Source of the DNA: Aquipseudomonas ullengensis
Lineage (GTDB): Bacteria > Pseudomonadota > Gammaproteobacteria > Pseudomonadales > Pseudomonadaceae
Length of the DNA: 64,000 nucleotides
NCBI RefSeq assembly: GCF_014174475.1
Contig: NZ_JACJUD010000002.1
Span: forward strand, 186,001-250,000
Direction of reading: 5' to 3'
The notes under the pieces: model-generated
The model's database searches: none
Told to the model about the DNA's origin: nothing
The model's input: only the letters and a program-made list of their open reading frames with translations
Position numbers and translations under genes: made by a program
Shown here: piece after piece, positions 55,118 through 64,000 of the stretch
Layout of the letters: each line of letters starts with the position of its first letter
Numbering within the stretch: the stretch's first letter is position 1

Positions 55118-55506
55118 GTGGGCTCTACCTTAAATTAGCGGGCGGGTGGCGATGGGTAAGTGGAATCAATAATAGACAGGCGTTGGCGTCAAGTAAATAT
55201 GCTTGAAAAGTTTTGCAGAGATTATCTTTTGCGCTCTATTGGGCCTGTATTCACGCAAACTAATTGATCGTGTCATTTGGCCTGCATGGAATACCCGCTG
55301 CGCCAATTCATCCGAACGACATGCAGATTTAACAAACTGCTCGGCAGTTATTGGTGGCCACTTTTCAGGCATAACCGGCGAACTGTTGCGCAGTTGCTGC
55401 GGTGTGCAATTCTCCGCGCGTGCATGGCTTGGGCTGCCGTCGTTACTGAAGTTTTGCGCCGCAGTGGCTAGAATGGCGGCCTTGCGAAGTTTTCGGAGTT
55501 TTCAGC
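55118..55506. other. 389-nt spacer between mvaT and purU
   Basis: More AT-rich than its neighbours. It holds the mvaT promoter region and no convincing gene; ORFs of 68 and 112 residues here lack ribosome sites and family features. Possible purU promoter elements are weak. Confidence 0.6.
55169..55197 (-). promoter_or_regulatory. candidate mvaT promoter
   Basis: On the minus strand TTTACT (complement of 55192-55197) and TATTAT (complement of 55169-55174) are 17 nt apart, about 50-75 nt from the mvaT start. Pattern only. Confidence 0.4.
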
Positions 55507-56358
55507 ATGCGCACTTTTCGGTTGGTCATTGCCTGTCCTGACCGGGTTGGCATCGTGGCCAAAGTCAGTAATTTTCTCGCCACTTACAATGGCTGGATCA
55601 CTGAGGCCAGTCATCACTCGGATAACCAGAGTGGCTGGTTCTTCATGCGCCACGAAATTCGCGCCGATTCGCTGCCCTTCGATCTGCAAGGGTTTCACCA
55701 GGCGTTTGCACCGATTGCCCGTGAGTTCTCCATGGAGTGGCGGGTCACTGACTCGGCGCAGAAGAAACGCGTGGTGCTGATGGCCAGTCGCGAGTCGCAT
55801 TGCCTGGCAGATCTGTTGCACCGCTGGCACAGCGATGAGCTGGATTGCGATATCCCCTGCGTCATTTCCAACCACGACGACCTGCGTAGCATGGTCGAGT
55901 GGCACGGCATTCCATTCCACCATGTGCCAGTCAACCCGCAGGACAAGGCGCCGGCGTTCGCCAAAGTGGCGCAATTGGTCGACGAGTGTGAGGCGGACGC
56001 AGTGGTGCTGGCGCGCTACATGCAGATCCTGCCGCCGCAGCTGTGCGAGAAATTCGCCGGGCGGGTGATCAACATCCACCACAGCTTCCTGCCATCCTTC
56101 GTCGGCGCCAAGCCTTACCACCAGGCGTCGCTGCGGGGGGTCAAGCTGATTGGCGCGACCTGCCACTACGTCACCGAGGAGCTGGACGCCGGGCCGATCA
56201 TCGAGCAGGACGTGGTGCGGGTCACCCATCGCGACAGCATCGAGACGATGGTGCGCCTGGGCAAGGACGTAGAGAAGATGGTGTTGGCCCGAGGCCTGCG
56301 CTATCACCTGGAAGACCGCGTGCTGGTGCACGACAACAAGACAGTCGTGTTCGACTGA
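55507..56358 (+). CDS. purU: formyltetrahydrofolate deformylase
   Basis: A 283-residue enzyme releasing formate from 10-formyl-THF. It has an N-terminal ACT domain (RLVIACPDRVGIVAKVSNFLATY) and a formyl-transferase-fold domain with LHRWHSDELDCDIPCVISNHDD, ARYMQILPPQLCEKF, and the catalytic NIHHSFLPSFVGAKPYHQA and GATCHYVTEELDAGPIIEQD. It precedes the chemoreceptor in the order seen around PA4314. P. aeruginosa has two purU paralogues. Confidence 0.94.
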   Translation: MRTFRLVIACPDRVGIVAKVSNFLATYNGWITEASHHSDNQSGWFFMRHEIRADSLPFDLQGFHQAFAPIAREFSMEWRVTDSAQKKRVVLMASRESHCLADLLHRWHSDELDCDIPCVISNHDDLRSMVEWHGIPFHHVPVNPQDKAPAFAKVAQLVDECEADAVVLARYMQILPPQLCEKFAGRVINIHHSFLPSFVGAKPYHQASLRGVKLIGATCHYVTEELDAGPIIEQDVVRVTHRDSIETMVRLGKDVEKMVLARGLRYHLEDRVLVHDNKTVVFD

Positions 56359-56415
56359 GTTTGCGGGCGCGTCGAGCGTTCGCTTCCGTTCCAAGTGCAG
56401 ACCTGGAGCCTGATC

Positions 56416-56625
56416 ATGAGCGATCCGCTAAAACGCGCCACGGCCAGCCCACCGCCCACCCTGGGCGAGGGATGCCTCAGTCGTTACGATCCAGAAGCGC
56501 TGCAGCCCGAGGATGGTACCGAATTTTCAGGTGCCGCTGAGCTCTGGGAGCAGTTGCAGCAGGAGCAGGGCGCTCCTGTAGAGGTAGGCAAGGCGCAGGT
56601 TGAACCCGCGCCCAAGCCCAAATAG
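56416..56625 (+). CDS. 69-residue protein of unknown function
   Basis: MSDPLKRATASPPPTLGEGCLSRYDPEALQPEDGTEFSGAAELWEQLQQEQ... is acidic, Pro/Glu-rich and probably disordered with one short helix. GGAG stands 9 nt before ATG 56416. It follows purU by 57 nt and ends exactly before the convergent chemoreceptor gene. No family recognised; the frame's coding bias and ribosome site support it. Confidence 0.55.
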   Translation: MSDPLKRATASPPPTLGEGCLSRYDPEALQPEDGTEFSGAAELWEQLQQEQGAPVEVGKAQVEPAPKPK

Positions 56626-58503
56626 TCAGATGCGGAAGCTATCGACCAGTTGCTTCAGGCGTGCAGCCTGTTGCTCCAGGTCGCCGCAGGCACGCAAGGT
56701 GGCCTGCAGGTTTTCCACGCCTTCCTGGTTGAGGGTGTTGATCTCGGTGATGTCCATGTTCAGGGCTTCGACAACCGAGGTTTGTTCTTCCGTGGCGGTC
56801 GCTACCGACTGGTTCATCCCGTCGATTTCGCCAATGCGCTGGGTCACGCTGCCCAGGCGTTCACCGGCCTGGTTGGCGATGGACACACTTTCCTCGCTGT
56901 AGCGCTGGCTTTCGGTCATGGTGCTGACCGATTCGCGGGCATCGACCTGCAACTCCTCGATCATCTTCTGGATTTCCTGCGCCGACTCCTGAGTGCGGTG
57001 CGCCAGGTTGCGTACTTCGTCGGCGACCACGGCAAAGCCGCGACCTGCCTCGCCGGCGCGGGCGGCCTCGATGGCGGCGTTGAGTGCGAGAAGGTTGGTC
57101 TGTTCGGAGATGCTTTTGATCACTTCGAGGATCTGGCCGATGTTCACCGTCTTGCTGTTGAGCGCTTCGATATTGGTACTCGAGGCGCTGATCTTGCTCG
57201 ACAGGTCGTTCATCGCCCGGATGGTTTTCTGCAGCACCTGGCTGCCTTCTTCGGCCAGGTGGCGGGCATCCGAGGCCTGGTGCGAGGCGTCGGCAGCGTT
57301 GCGGGCGATTTCCTGGGCTGCAGCGCCCAGCTCATTGATCGCGGCGGCCACGCTGTTGGTGCGGTTGGCCTGCTCGTCCGAGTTGACCATGGACGAGTTG
57401 GAGGCATTGACCACCAGCTTGGCCACTTCGTTGACCTGTTGGGTGGCCGAGGATACTTCGCGGATCGAGCTGTGGATGCGCTCGACGAACTGGTTGAACG
57501 AGCCCGCCATCTCGCCGAACTCGTCGTGGTTCTGGATCGGCAGGCGTTTGGTCAGGTCGCCTTCGCCCTGGGCGATATCACGCATGGCCTTGCCCATCAT
57601 CAGCAGCGGCTGCATCAGCACGCGGATCAGCATGCTGAGCAGCAGCATGATGATGACCACGGCAATGACCGTGGCGATGATGGCTGATGTGCGGAACTCA
57701 GTGAGCGTGGAGTAGGCCTTCCCCTTATCGATGGACAGGCCGATGTACCAGTTCACCGATGGCAGGCCTTTGACCTGGGTAAAGGTGAGGATGCGCGGTA
57801 CGTCATCCAGTACGACTTCGGAGAAGCCGCTGCTGACGGTCGGCGTGTTCTCCGGGTAGACGTCCTTGAGGGTTTTCATCACCAGGTCCTTGTTCGGGTG
57901 AACGAGGATCTTGCCGTCCGAGCTGACCAGGAAGGCATAGCCCATGCCGTCGAAGTCCAGGGAGTTGATGATCTGCACCAGGGTGGCGAGGCTGAGGTCG
58001 CCGCCGACCACGCCGGATTGGCCCGAAGGGGTGGCGATGGTGATGATCAGCTCACCACTGGCCGCGTCGACATAGGGTTCGGTGAGGGTTGAGCCGCCGG
58101 CGCTCATGGCGTCCTTGTACCAGGGGCGGGTGCGCGCGTCGTAGTCCGCCGGCATGGCTTCTTCCGGGCGCATGGTGAAGCTGCCGTCCGCCGAGCCGAG
58201 GTAGGTGAAGACGAAGGTCGAGGCCAGGACTTTCTGCTCGAGCAGGCTGACCAGGATTTCCGGCGTGGTGTCCGGGTGGATCGACTGGGAGACGTTTTCC
58301 ACCAGCAGGATGCGTCCTGACAGCCAGTTCGAGATGTTGCTCGCGGTCACTGCACCGATGCTGGTGAGTTCATCCTCGATATCGGCCTTGATCGAATTGC
58401 GTTGCAGGTAGTCGTTGTACAGGCTGAACAGCGAGAAGGCGACGATCACCACCAGGGAGGCGGCAATCAGAATCTTGTGGCTGAACTTCAGGTTCTGGGT
58501 CAT
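56626..58503 (-). CDS. methyl-accepting chemotaxis protein, PctA/B/C-like amino acid receptor
   Basis: A 625-residue chemoreceptor. TM1 (about 8-28), periplasmic dCache domain, TM2 (about 280-302), HAMP, and a signalling domain with the hairpin tip [39 protein letters not shown]. The dCache carries the amino-acid-binding pattern [12 protein letters not shown]... LTEPYVD, and the N-terminus [15 protein letters not shown]... [11 protein letters not shown] closely resembles PctA. It probably senses amino acids. ATG 58503 is preferred over the GTG two codons earlier. Confidence 0.93.
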   Translation of the reverse strand: MTQNLKFSHKILIAASLVVIVAFSLFSLYNDYLQRNSIKADIEDELTSIGAVTASNISNWLSGRILLVENVSQSIHPDTTPEILVSLLEQKVLASTFVFTYLGSADGSFTMRPEEAMPADYDARTRPWYKDAMSAGGSTLTEPYVDAASGELIITIATPSGQSGVVGGDLSLATLVQIINSLDFDGMGYAFLVSSDGKILVHPNKDLVMKTLKDVYPENTPTVSSGFSEVVLDDVPRILTFTQVKGLPSVNWYIGLSIDKGKAYSTLTEFRTSAIIATVIAVVIIMLLLSMLIRVLMQPLLMMGKAMRDIAQGEGDLTKRLPIQNHDEFGEMAGSFNQFVERIHSSIREVSSATQQVNEVAKLVVNASNSSMVNSDEQANRTNSVAAAINELGAAAQEIARNAADASHQASDARHLAEEGSQVLQKTIRAMNDLSSKISASSTNIEALNSKTVNIGQILEVIKSISEQTNLLALNAAIEAARAGEAGRGFAVVADEVRNLAHRTQESAQEIQKMIEELQVDARESVSTMTESQRYSEESVSIANQAGERLGSVTQRIGEIDGMNQSVATATEEQTSVVEALNMDITEINTLNQEGVENLQATLRACGDLEQQAARLKQLVDSFRI

Positions 58504-58635
58504 GGTCACTTGCGTCCGGTAATTTCTGGCAGCAGTCTGGTTTCTGTCGCAAGGCGCGCAGAAGCTGGCAACTGTGTGCTAACACAACCTATAACGACAT
58601 AAGTGCAGTAAAGCTTTAGCGCGAGGGATGGCAAG

Positions 58636-60135
58636 ATGCCTGCAAATGATTCATTTATTCTCGGCAGCGACCCGCAAGGGCAGCCAATCAGTCAGGCGCT
58701 ACGCCTGACCAACCGCCACGGTCTGGTGGCGGGCGCGACCGGCACCGGTAAAACGGTGACCCTGCAACGGCTTGCCGAGATGTTCAGTGATGCCGGTGTG
58801 GCGGTTTTTGCCGCCGATATCAAAGGCGACCTGTGCGGCCTTGGCGCGGCAGGCAACCCGCAAGGCAAGGTGGCCGAGCGGATTGCCGGCATGTCCTGGC
58901 TCAACCACAGCCCGCAGGCTTATCCGGTCACCCTCTGGGATGTCGCGGGCAAGACCGGGCATCCGCTGCGCACCACCTTGAGCGAAATGGGCCCGCTGCT
59001 GCTGGCCAACCTGCTGGAGCTGAGCGACAGCCAGCAAGCGGCGCTGTATGCCGCCTTCCAGGTGGCCGATCGCGAAGGCCTGCTGCTGCTCGACCTGAAA
59101 GACCTCAAGGCGCTGCTCAATCACCTCAAGGACCATCCCGAGATGCTCGGCGAGGATCGTGCCTTGTTCGCCGGTGCCTCGGCGCAGGCCTTGCTACGTC
59201 GCCTGGCGACGCTTGAGCAGCAGGGCGCCGAAGCATTGTTCGGCGAGCCGGCCTTGCAGCTGGAAGACATTCTTCATCCTGATCGCGATGGACGTGGGCG
59301 CATTCACCTGCTTGATGCCAGTCGCCTGGTGCATGAAGCGCCCAAGGTCTACGCGACCTTCCTGCTGTGGCTGCTGGCCGAACTGTTCGAGCAGTTGCCG
59401 GAGCGCGGCGATGCCGACAAGCCGGTGCTGGCGCTGTTCTTCGATGAGGCGCACCTGCTGTTTGCCGATACGCCCAAGGCGCTGCAGGAACGCCTGGAAC
59501 AGGTGGTGCGGCTGATTCGCTCGAAGGGCGTCGGCGTTTATTTCGTCACCCAGTCTCCTGGCGACCTGCCGGACGACATCCTTGCCCAGCTGGGGCTGCG
59601 CATTCAGCACGGCTTGCGTGCGTTCACCGCCAAGGAGCAGAAATCCCTGCGCGCGGTGGCCGATGGCTTTCGGCCTAACCCGGCTTTCGATTGCCTTAAC
59701 GTGCTGACCGAGCTGGGTATCGGCGAGGCGCTGGTCGGCACCCTGGAAGAGAAGGGCACGCCAGCGATGGTGCAGCGTGTGGCGATTGCCCCGCCGCAGT
59801 CGCGTATCGGGCCGCTGAGCGAGGCTGAGCGAGCGCAGCTGTTGCGCGGCTCGCCCCAGGCTGGACGCTATGACAAACCGGTTGATCGGGAGTCGGCCTA
59901 CGAGTTGCTGATGGCGCGCAAGGCCCCCCCTGTTGCTGAAACTACGACTGAGAAGACGTCGGCCGGCAACAAGGGTGGTGACGACCCAGGCTTTGGCGGT
60001 GCGGCCGGTGAGCTGTTGGGCACGCTGGCTAGCCAGGTGATGAAAACGGCAGTGCGTCAGGCTGCCAACCAGATTGGTCGGCAGTTGGTGCGTGGCTTGA
60101 TGGGCTCGTTGCTGGGTAGCAGCAAGCGCCGTTAA
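58636..60135 (+). CDS. HerA-like DUF853 ATPase (YjgR type)
   Basis: A 499-residue P-loop NTPase of the DUF853/YjgR family. Walker A GATGTGKTVTLQRLAEMF, Walker B LALFFDEAHLLF, sensor FVTQSPGDLPDDI and RIQHGLRAFTAKEQKSLRA, typical of HerA/FtsK-related ring ATPases. The C-terminus has a flexible stretch and then a GELLGTLASQVMKTAVRQAANQIGRQLVRGLMGSLLG amphipathic segment. Cellular role unknown. Divergent from the chemoreceptor. Confidence 0.88.
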   Translation: MPANDSFILGSDPQGQPISQALRLTNRHGLVAGATGTGKTVTLQRLAEMFSDAGVAVFAADIKGDLCGLGAAGNPQGKVAERIAGMSWLNHSPQAYPVTLWDVAGKTGHPLRTTLSEMGPLLLANLLELSDSQQAALYAAFQVADREGLLLLDLKDLKALLNHLKDHPEMLGEDRALFAGASAQALLRRLATLEQQGAEALFGEPALQLEDILHPDRDGRGRIHLLDASRLVHEAPKVYATFLLWLLAELFEQLPERGDADKPVLALFFDEAHLLFADTPKALQERLEQVVRLIRSKGVGVYFVTQSPGDLPDDILAQLGLRIQHGLRAFTAKEQKSLRAVADGFRPNPAFDCLNVLTELGIGEALVGTLEEKGTPAMVQRVAIAPPQSRIGPLSEAERAQLLRGSPQAGRYDKPVDRESAYELLMARKAPPVAETTTEKTSAGNKGGDDPGFGGAAGELLGTLASQVMKTAVRQAANQIGRQLVRGLMGSLLGSSKRR

Positions 60136-60149
60136 GTCAGGGTGAGAAA

Positions 60150-60180
60150 TGAAAAAGGCGCCCGTAGGCGCCTTTTTCTT
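60150..60180. terminator. terminator after the DUF853 gene
   Basis: AAAAAGGCGCC-CGTA-GGCGCCTTTTTC: 7-bp stem, T-run; serves the convergent Pit gene as well. Confidence 0.87.
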
Positions 60181-60200
60181 TGCATGGGTCTATTTGCTCA

Positions 60201-61673
60201 TCAGTTGAACAGGTAGGAGCCCAGGCAGAACAGGCCGGCGGCGAGCGCCATCGAGGTGGGCAGGGTCAGTACCCAGGCCATCAGGATGTTGCTCACGGTG
60301 CTGCCTTGCAGGCCGCTCTTGTTCGCCACCATGGTCCCGGCGACACCGGATGAGAGCACGTGAGTGGTCGAAACCGGCAGGCTATAGATGTTGGCCAGGC
60401 CGATGGCGCAGGCCGCAGTTATCTGCGCGCTCATGCCTTGGGCGTAGGTCATGCCCTGCTTGCCAATCTTCTCGCCGACGGTCTGCACCACGCGTTTCCA
60501 GCCGACCATGGTGCCGATACCCAGCGCCAGGGCAACCGCCAGGATGACCCAGAACGGTGCGTATTCGGTGGTGGCGGTGAGGTCTTTACGCAGCTTGTCG
60601 AGGTCGGCTTTTTCGCGTGCTGGCAGGTTATCCAGCTTGCTGACCTTCTTCGCCGAATCATCCAGGCAGAGCAGGTAGCGACGGATATCGATGCGCTTCT
60701 CTTCGCTCAGGCTGTGGTAGTCCTTGACCCCTTCCAGGTTGCCGAGCAGGGCGGCGATGGTCGGCTCGGTCAGCTTCGGATCGCAGCGGAACTGCTTGGG
60801 CAGCTCGGTGTTGCCAGGCTTGCCGAGTGCCAGGTACTCGGTCAGGGTCGGCGCATTGCGCTGATAGAAGTCGCTCAGGTGAATGGCGGCATCGCGGGTG
60901 CGGTCGATCTGATAGGTGGTGCTGCCCAGGTCCAGAACGAACTTGGCCGGCACAATACCGATCAGCACCAGCATGATCAGGCCGATACCTTTCTGCCCGT
61001 CGTTGGAGCCGTGTACGAAGCTCACTGCCATGGCGGAGAGGATCAGTACCAGGCGATTCCAGAACGGCGGCTTGTTCTTGCCCTTGGTCTCTTTGCGGCT
61101 TTCCGGCGTGCTGTGCACCTTGGGCGTCGGCATCCAGCGCTTGAGCGCAAGCAGCAATATGGCCGCGACGATGAAGCCGGCAATCGGCGACAGCACCAGG
61201 GAAATACCGATGTCGATCGCTTTCTGCCAGTTCACCCCATCGCTCAGCGAGATATCGGTGAGCAGGGCGTTGGCCAGGCCGACGCCGAGAATCGAACCGA
61301 TCAGGGTGTGCGAGCTGGAGGCCGGGATGCCGAAGTACCAGGTGCCGAGGTTCCAGGTAATGGCGGCAGCCAGCAACGAGAACACCATGATCAGCCCGTG
61401 GGCGGTGTTGACGTTGATCAGCAGCTCCACCGGCAGCAGGTGGACGATGGCATAGGCCACACCGACGCCACCGAGCAGCACGCCGAGGAAGTTGAAGATC
61501 CCGGAGAGAATCACTGCCAGATGGGGCGGCATGGCCTTGGTGTAAATCACCGTCGCCACGGCGTTGGCCGTGTCGTGGAAGCCATTGATGAATTCGAAGG
61601 TGAGGACGAATGCCAGGGCGAGCACCAGGCTCAGCACCAGCCAGGCATCAAGCCCGCTGAATAGTTCGAACAT
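60201..61673 (-). CDS. Pit-family inorganic phosphate transporter
   Basis: A 490-residue low-affinity phosphate (probably metal-phosphate):proton symporter. The two PHO4 signature repeats are present: FEFINGFHDTANAVATVIYTKAMPP and VSFVHGSNDGQKGIGL, with PASSSHTLIGSILGVG and LPVSTTHVLSSGVAGT. A soluble insert of about 120 residues (270-390) is longer than in E. coli PitA. About ten helices. Confidence 0.92.
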   Translation of the reverse strand: MFELFSGLDAWLVLSLVLALAFVLTFEFINGFHDTANAVATVIYTKAMPPHLAVILSGIFNFLGVLLGGVGVAYAIVHLLPVELLINVNTAHGLIMVFSLLAAAITWNLGTWYFGIPASSSHTLIGSILGVGLANALLTDISLSDGVNWQKAIDIGISLVLSPIAGFIVAAILLLALKRWMPTPKVHSTPESRKETKGKNKPPFWNRLVLILSAMAVSFVHGSNDGQKGIGLIMLVLIGIVPAKFVLDLGSTTYQIDRTRDAAIHLSDFYQRNAPTLTEYLALGKPGNTELPKQFRCDPKLTEPTIAALLGNLEGVKDYHSLSEEKRIDIRRYLLCLDDSAKKVSKLDNLPAREKADLDKLRKDLTATTEYAPFWVILAVALALGIGTMVGWKRVVQTVGEKIGKQGMTYAQGMSAQITAACAIGLANIYSLPVSTTHVLSSGVAGTMVANKSGLQGSTVSNILMAWVLTLPTSMALAAGLFCLGSYLFN

Positions 61674-61782
61674 GAAGGTAGGATGACAGGCTCGTGAAGG
61701 GGGGGCGATTATGCCAGATATGGCCCCTGAGCCAACCTCTTATCTGCCGGCTGGTTGTGTCGAGCCGTTGCCCCAGCTGGCC

Positions 61783-61977
61783 TCAGTCCGCTTCCTTGGC
61801 CCGCTCAATCTTCTGTATTTCTTGCTGGAATGCCTGGTCCAGAAGGCTGGCTTTCTTGCGCCAGGGGCGGCGCTCGGGGTCTGGCTGGGCGGCGTAGGTC
61901 AGCACTTCGCCGCCATATACATCCTTGTAACGTTGCGCCTGACGCTCCAGTTCGGCGCGCAGTTCGTCTTTCGTCAC
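61783..61977 (-). CDS. 64-residue conserved-looking protein of unknown function
   Basis: V(M)TKDELRAELERQAQRYKDVYGGEVLTYAAQPDPERRPWRKK... is highly charged, with two helices joined by a Pro-rich linker. A similar small protein near PA4291 is remembered in P. aeruginosa. The start is a GTG at 61977; the frame extends to 62046 through less likely sequence. It lies between the Pit and cysNC genes on the same strand. Confidence 0.6.
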   Translation of the reverse strand: MTKDELRAELERQAQRYKDVYGGEVLTYAAQPDPERRPWRKKASLLDQAFQQEIQKIERAKEAD

Positions 61978-62593
61978 GTATTCACCTGAGAGGGGAGTGG
62001 GGTGTGCAGCTAGTGCTGCAGATTGGCCAACTTGCGATCGAAGCAAGTAACGCGGCCGCGATTATAACGAGCAAAACTATCTTTTCCAGATATTACAAAA
62101 AGACTTTATATCCTGCTCGATACACTTCTGAGCGTGTGAGCACTGATTTGGTTCAGTGGAAAGTTGAGTGCGTGGACAGTTAATTGCCCTTTTGGTGCCC
62201 ATGCGTAGCGCGAGTCTTGGCTGCCTGCCCTCTCTGTCGGGGCTGCCCGGTCTGCTTGGTCCGCCTGGAGCTAAGGGCGTAACGGCTGCCGGCTACCAAG
62301 TAACTAAGAGGGCTTATAGCTGTTGTAAGCCCTTGTCTGAATATTCCCTTTATCGCTCGTGCAACTCTTTTGTATTGGCGACCAGGAATGCACTACATGT
62401 TTGCCAGGGCGTCTGGTTATGGCAAATAGAAAGACAATCGCTTGCCACTGTATTTTCGCGAGTTTACTCAGCGTAAGGACAGTTCCCGCCTTGGGTACGC
62501 AATTCGCAGGGCGAGTGGGTCATACCTGTCTTGTGAAAAGTGCGGCGCTCGCCTGACTGAAGGAGAGCGCCGAGGGTGTTGCTGCCTGCCCTG
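61978..62593. other. 616-nt stretch without a convincing gene
   Basis: Lower GC and irregular composition, with a 102-codon open frame at 62168-62476 (a collagen-like GLPGLLGPPGAKG segment) that lacks a ribosome site and family features. The hairpin near 62555-62578 belongs to cysNC. It could hold a decayed gene or a small RNA. Confidence 0.55.
62552..62580 (-). terminator. hairpin after cysNC
   Basis: GGCGCTC (62553-62559) pairs with GAGCGCC (62572-62578), 13-40 nt past the cysNC stop; on the minus strand it is followed by GCACTTTTC, a weak T-run. Confidence 0.6.
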
Positions 62594-64000
62594 TTATTGC
62601 AGCACGCCGCGCTGACGCAGCAGATCGACGATGTGATCGGCCGCCGCTTCGGCACTGTAACGGCTGGTGTCGATGTGGATTTCCGGCGTTTCCGGCGCTT
62701 CGTAAGGCGAGTCGATGCCGGTGAAGTTCTTCAGCTCGCCACGTCGTGCCTTTTTGTACAGGCCCTTGGGGTCGCGTTTTTCCACTTCGGCCAGGGACGT
62801 GTCGACGAACACCTCGATGAATTCACCATCCTCCACCAGGCTGCGGGCCAGCTCCCGCTCGGCGCGATAGGGCGAGATGAAGGCGCTGATCACCACTAGG
62901 CCGGCGTCCACCATGAGGCGCGAGACCTCGCCAATCCGGCGGATGTTCTCCACCCGATCGACCGGGGTGAAGCCGAGGTCCTTGTTCAGGCCGTGGCGCA
63001 CGTTGTCGCCGTCTAGCAGATAGGAATGCACGCCCATCGCATACAGGCGCCGTTCCAGCAGGTTGGCGATGGTCGACTTGCCGGCACCGGACAGGCCGGT
63101 CAGCCAGAGCACGCAAGGCTTGTGGTTGTTGAGCCGGGTGCGCGCCGCCTTGTCCACTTCCACGGCTTGCCAGTGCACGTTCTGCGACCGACGCAGGGCA
63201 AAGTGCAGCATGCCGGCGCCGACTGTCTGGTGGGTGAAGCGGTCGATCACGATGAAGCTGCCCATGTCGCGGTTTGTCGCATAGGCGTCGAAGGCAGTCG
63301 CACGATCCAGGTTCAGGGTGCATACGCCGATCTCGTTGAGTTCCAGGGTTTTGCCTGGCAACTGGTCGAGGCTGTTGACGTCGAGCTGGAACTTGAGCTG
63401 GCCGATGGCGCCGCCGATGGTGCTGGCACCCAGTTTGAACAGATAAGGGCGGCCCGGCAGCATCGCGTCTTCGCTCATCCAGACCAGCGTCGCTTCGAAC
63501 TGGTCGGCTACTTCTGGCGGCGAGTCCGCAGCTGCGATTACGTCGCCGCGGCTGATGTCGATCTCGTCACTGAGGGTCAGGGTTACTGATTGCCCGGTTA
63601 CGGCCTGAGGCAGATCACCATCAAGGGTGACGATGCGCGCCACTGTGCTGACCTTTCCGGACGGCAGTACGCGGATCGCATCGCCCGGCCGTACGCTACC
63701 GCTCAGGATGCGCCCGGAAAAACCACGGAAGTCGAGGTTTGGCCGGTTCACCCACTGCACGGGCATGCGCAGGGCTGCGTGCTCCAGGGTTGCGTCGATC
63801 TGCACCGTTTCCAGGTACTCCATCAGGCTCGGCCCGTGGTACCAGGGGGTGTTGCTGCTGGCGCTGGTCATGTTGTCGCCGCGCAGGGCGGACAGCGGAA
63901 TGCTCTGGATATGTTCGAGGCCCAGCTTGCTGGCGAAGGCGCGGTAGTCGGCGTCGATCTGTTCGAAGACTTCCTGCGAGTAATCGACCATGTCCAGCTT
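62594..64000 (-). CDS. cysNC: CysNC: ATP sulfurylase large subunit fused to APS kinase (5'-truncated by the window edge)
   Basis: The C-terminal 469 residues of the fused sulfate-activation enzyme. Residues up to about 275 here carry CysN domains 2-3 (EF-Tu-like beta-barrels, PVQWVNRPNLDFRGFSGRI, ATLVWMSEDAMLPGRPYLFKLG). The rest is APS kinase (CVLWLTGLSGAGKSTIANLLERRL with Walker A; DGDNVRHGLNKDLGFTPVDRVENIRRIGEVSRLM; FVDTSLAEVEKRDPKGLYKKA). Adenylates sulfate, then makes PAPS. The GTPase domain and start lie outside. cysD should precede it. Confidence 0.95.
   Translation of the reverse strand, partial: KLDMVDYSQEVFEQIDADYRAFASKLGLEHIQSIPLSALRGDNMTSASSNTPWYHGPSLMEYLETVQIDATLEHAALRMPVQWVNRPNLDFRGFSGRILSGSVRPGDAIRVLPSGKVSTVARIVTLDGDLPQAVTGQSVTLTLSDEIDISRGDVIAAADSPPEVADQFEATLVWMSEDAMLPGRPYLFKLGASTIGGAIGQLKFQLDVNSLDQLPGKTLELNEIGVCTLNLDRATAFDAYATNRDMGSFIVIDRFTHQTVGAGMLHFALRRSQNVHWQAVEVDKAARTRLNNHKPCVLWLTGLSGAGKSTIANLLERRLYAMGVHSYLLDGDNVRHGLNKDLGFTPVDRVENIRRIGEVSRLMVDAGLVVISAFISPYRAERELARSLVEDGEFIEVFVDTSLAEVEKRDPKGLYKKARRGELKNFTGIDSPYEAPETPEIHIDTSRYSAEAAADHIVDLLRQRGVLQ

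Noticed and set aside
55203-55541. 112-codon frame before purU
   Set aside because: No ribosome site, no family, and it overlaps the purU start in another frame.
62168-62476. 102-codon frame with a collagen-like segment
   Set aside because: No Shine-Dalgarno sequence, irregular composition and no family signature; the Gly-x-Pro run is too short to mean a collagen-like protein.

Overview
The window is chromosomal DNA from a gamma-proteobacterium of the genus Pseudomonas. The evidence is consistently high GC, dense genes with short Shine-Dalgarno-led spacers, pseudomonad-type protein sequences (MvaT, a PctA-like chemoreceptor, ErdR, a cysNC fusion, a PA3611-like secreted protein), an RsmZ-type regulatory RNA beside fdxA, and pseudomonad REP-like palindromes. 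A relative of the P. mendocina/oleovorans/alcaligenes group is plausible, but that is an impression and not shown by the sequence. Most regions are core genome. There is no prophage, insertion sequence, CRISPR array, rRNA or tRNA that I can see.

Layout. 1-6.4 kb: end of an M48 protease gene, a SnoaL-like protein, a TMEM165/GDT1 manganese exporter under a yybP-ykoY riboswitch, lysP, rsmC, a 2-hydroxyacid dehydrogenase and a LysE exporter. 6.4-6.7 kb: a repeat island with a REP pair and a perfect 28-bp inverted-repeat element. 6.7-16.0 kb: a block of thiolase, acyl-CoA ligase, outer-membrane DUF1302 barrel, periplasmic DUF1329 protein and MalT-like LuxR regulator. It looks like one lipid or fatty-acid handling system of unknown substrate and is among the best candidates here for undescribed biology. 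16.0-19.4 kb: PF10118 protein with a divergent AraC regulator, a metallo-beta-lactamase-fold hydrolase and an OmpA-like lipoprotein. 19.6-25.6 kb: a large CHASE/PAS/PAS hybrid kinase with three receiver domains, next to a REC-PAS-GGDEF-EAL protein (cyclic-di-GMP signalling). 25.7-31.0 kb: YihG-like acyltransferase, pta-ackA with a DUF3565 gene, and divergent slyD.

31.1-34.4 kb: glutathione peroxidase, nitroreductase, and a TetR repressor plus Old Yellow Enzyme gene sharing an identical 16-nt operator-like sequence. 34.4-40.1 kb: rsmZ with its GacA upstream activating site, then fdxA, mutS, pncC (cinA-type), recA with a LexA box, and recX. The rpoS gene, which normally precedes rsmZ in pseudomonads, is not here. 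40.1-45.2 kb: LOG-family protein, a small RHH-like protein, PA3611-like secreted protein, tapT, a DMT exporter, erdR, dgkA. 45.2-53.1 kb: a tightly overlapped minus-strand operon RDD - SpoIIM-like - DUF4129 - DUF4350 - MoxR ATPase - DUF58, an uncharacterised MoxR/vWA-type envelope system. 53.2-64.0 kb: sbcB, mvaT, purU, a small unknown gene, a PctA-like chemoreceptor, a HerA-like (DUF853) ATPase, a Pit phosphate transporter, a small unknown gene, a 0.6-kb geneless stretch, and the 3' part of cysNC.

Together the window joins global regulators that act on each other in known pseudomonads (MvaT and the Gac/Rsm RNA), DNA repair (mutS, recA, recX, sbcB), electrophile defence (OYE, nitroreductase, Gpx), acetate overflow (pta-ackA, ErdR) and two poorly understood envelope-associated gene clusters.
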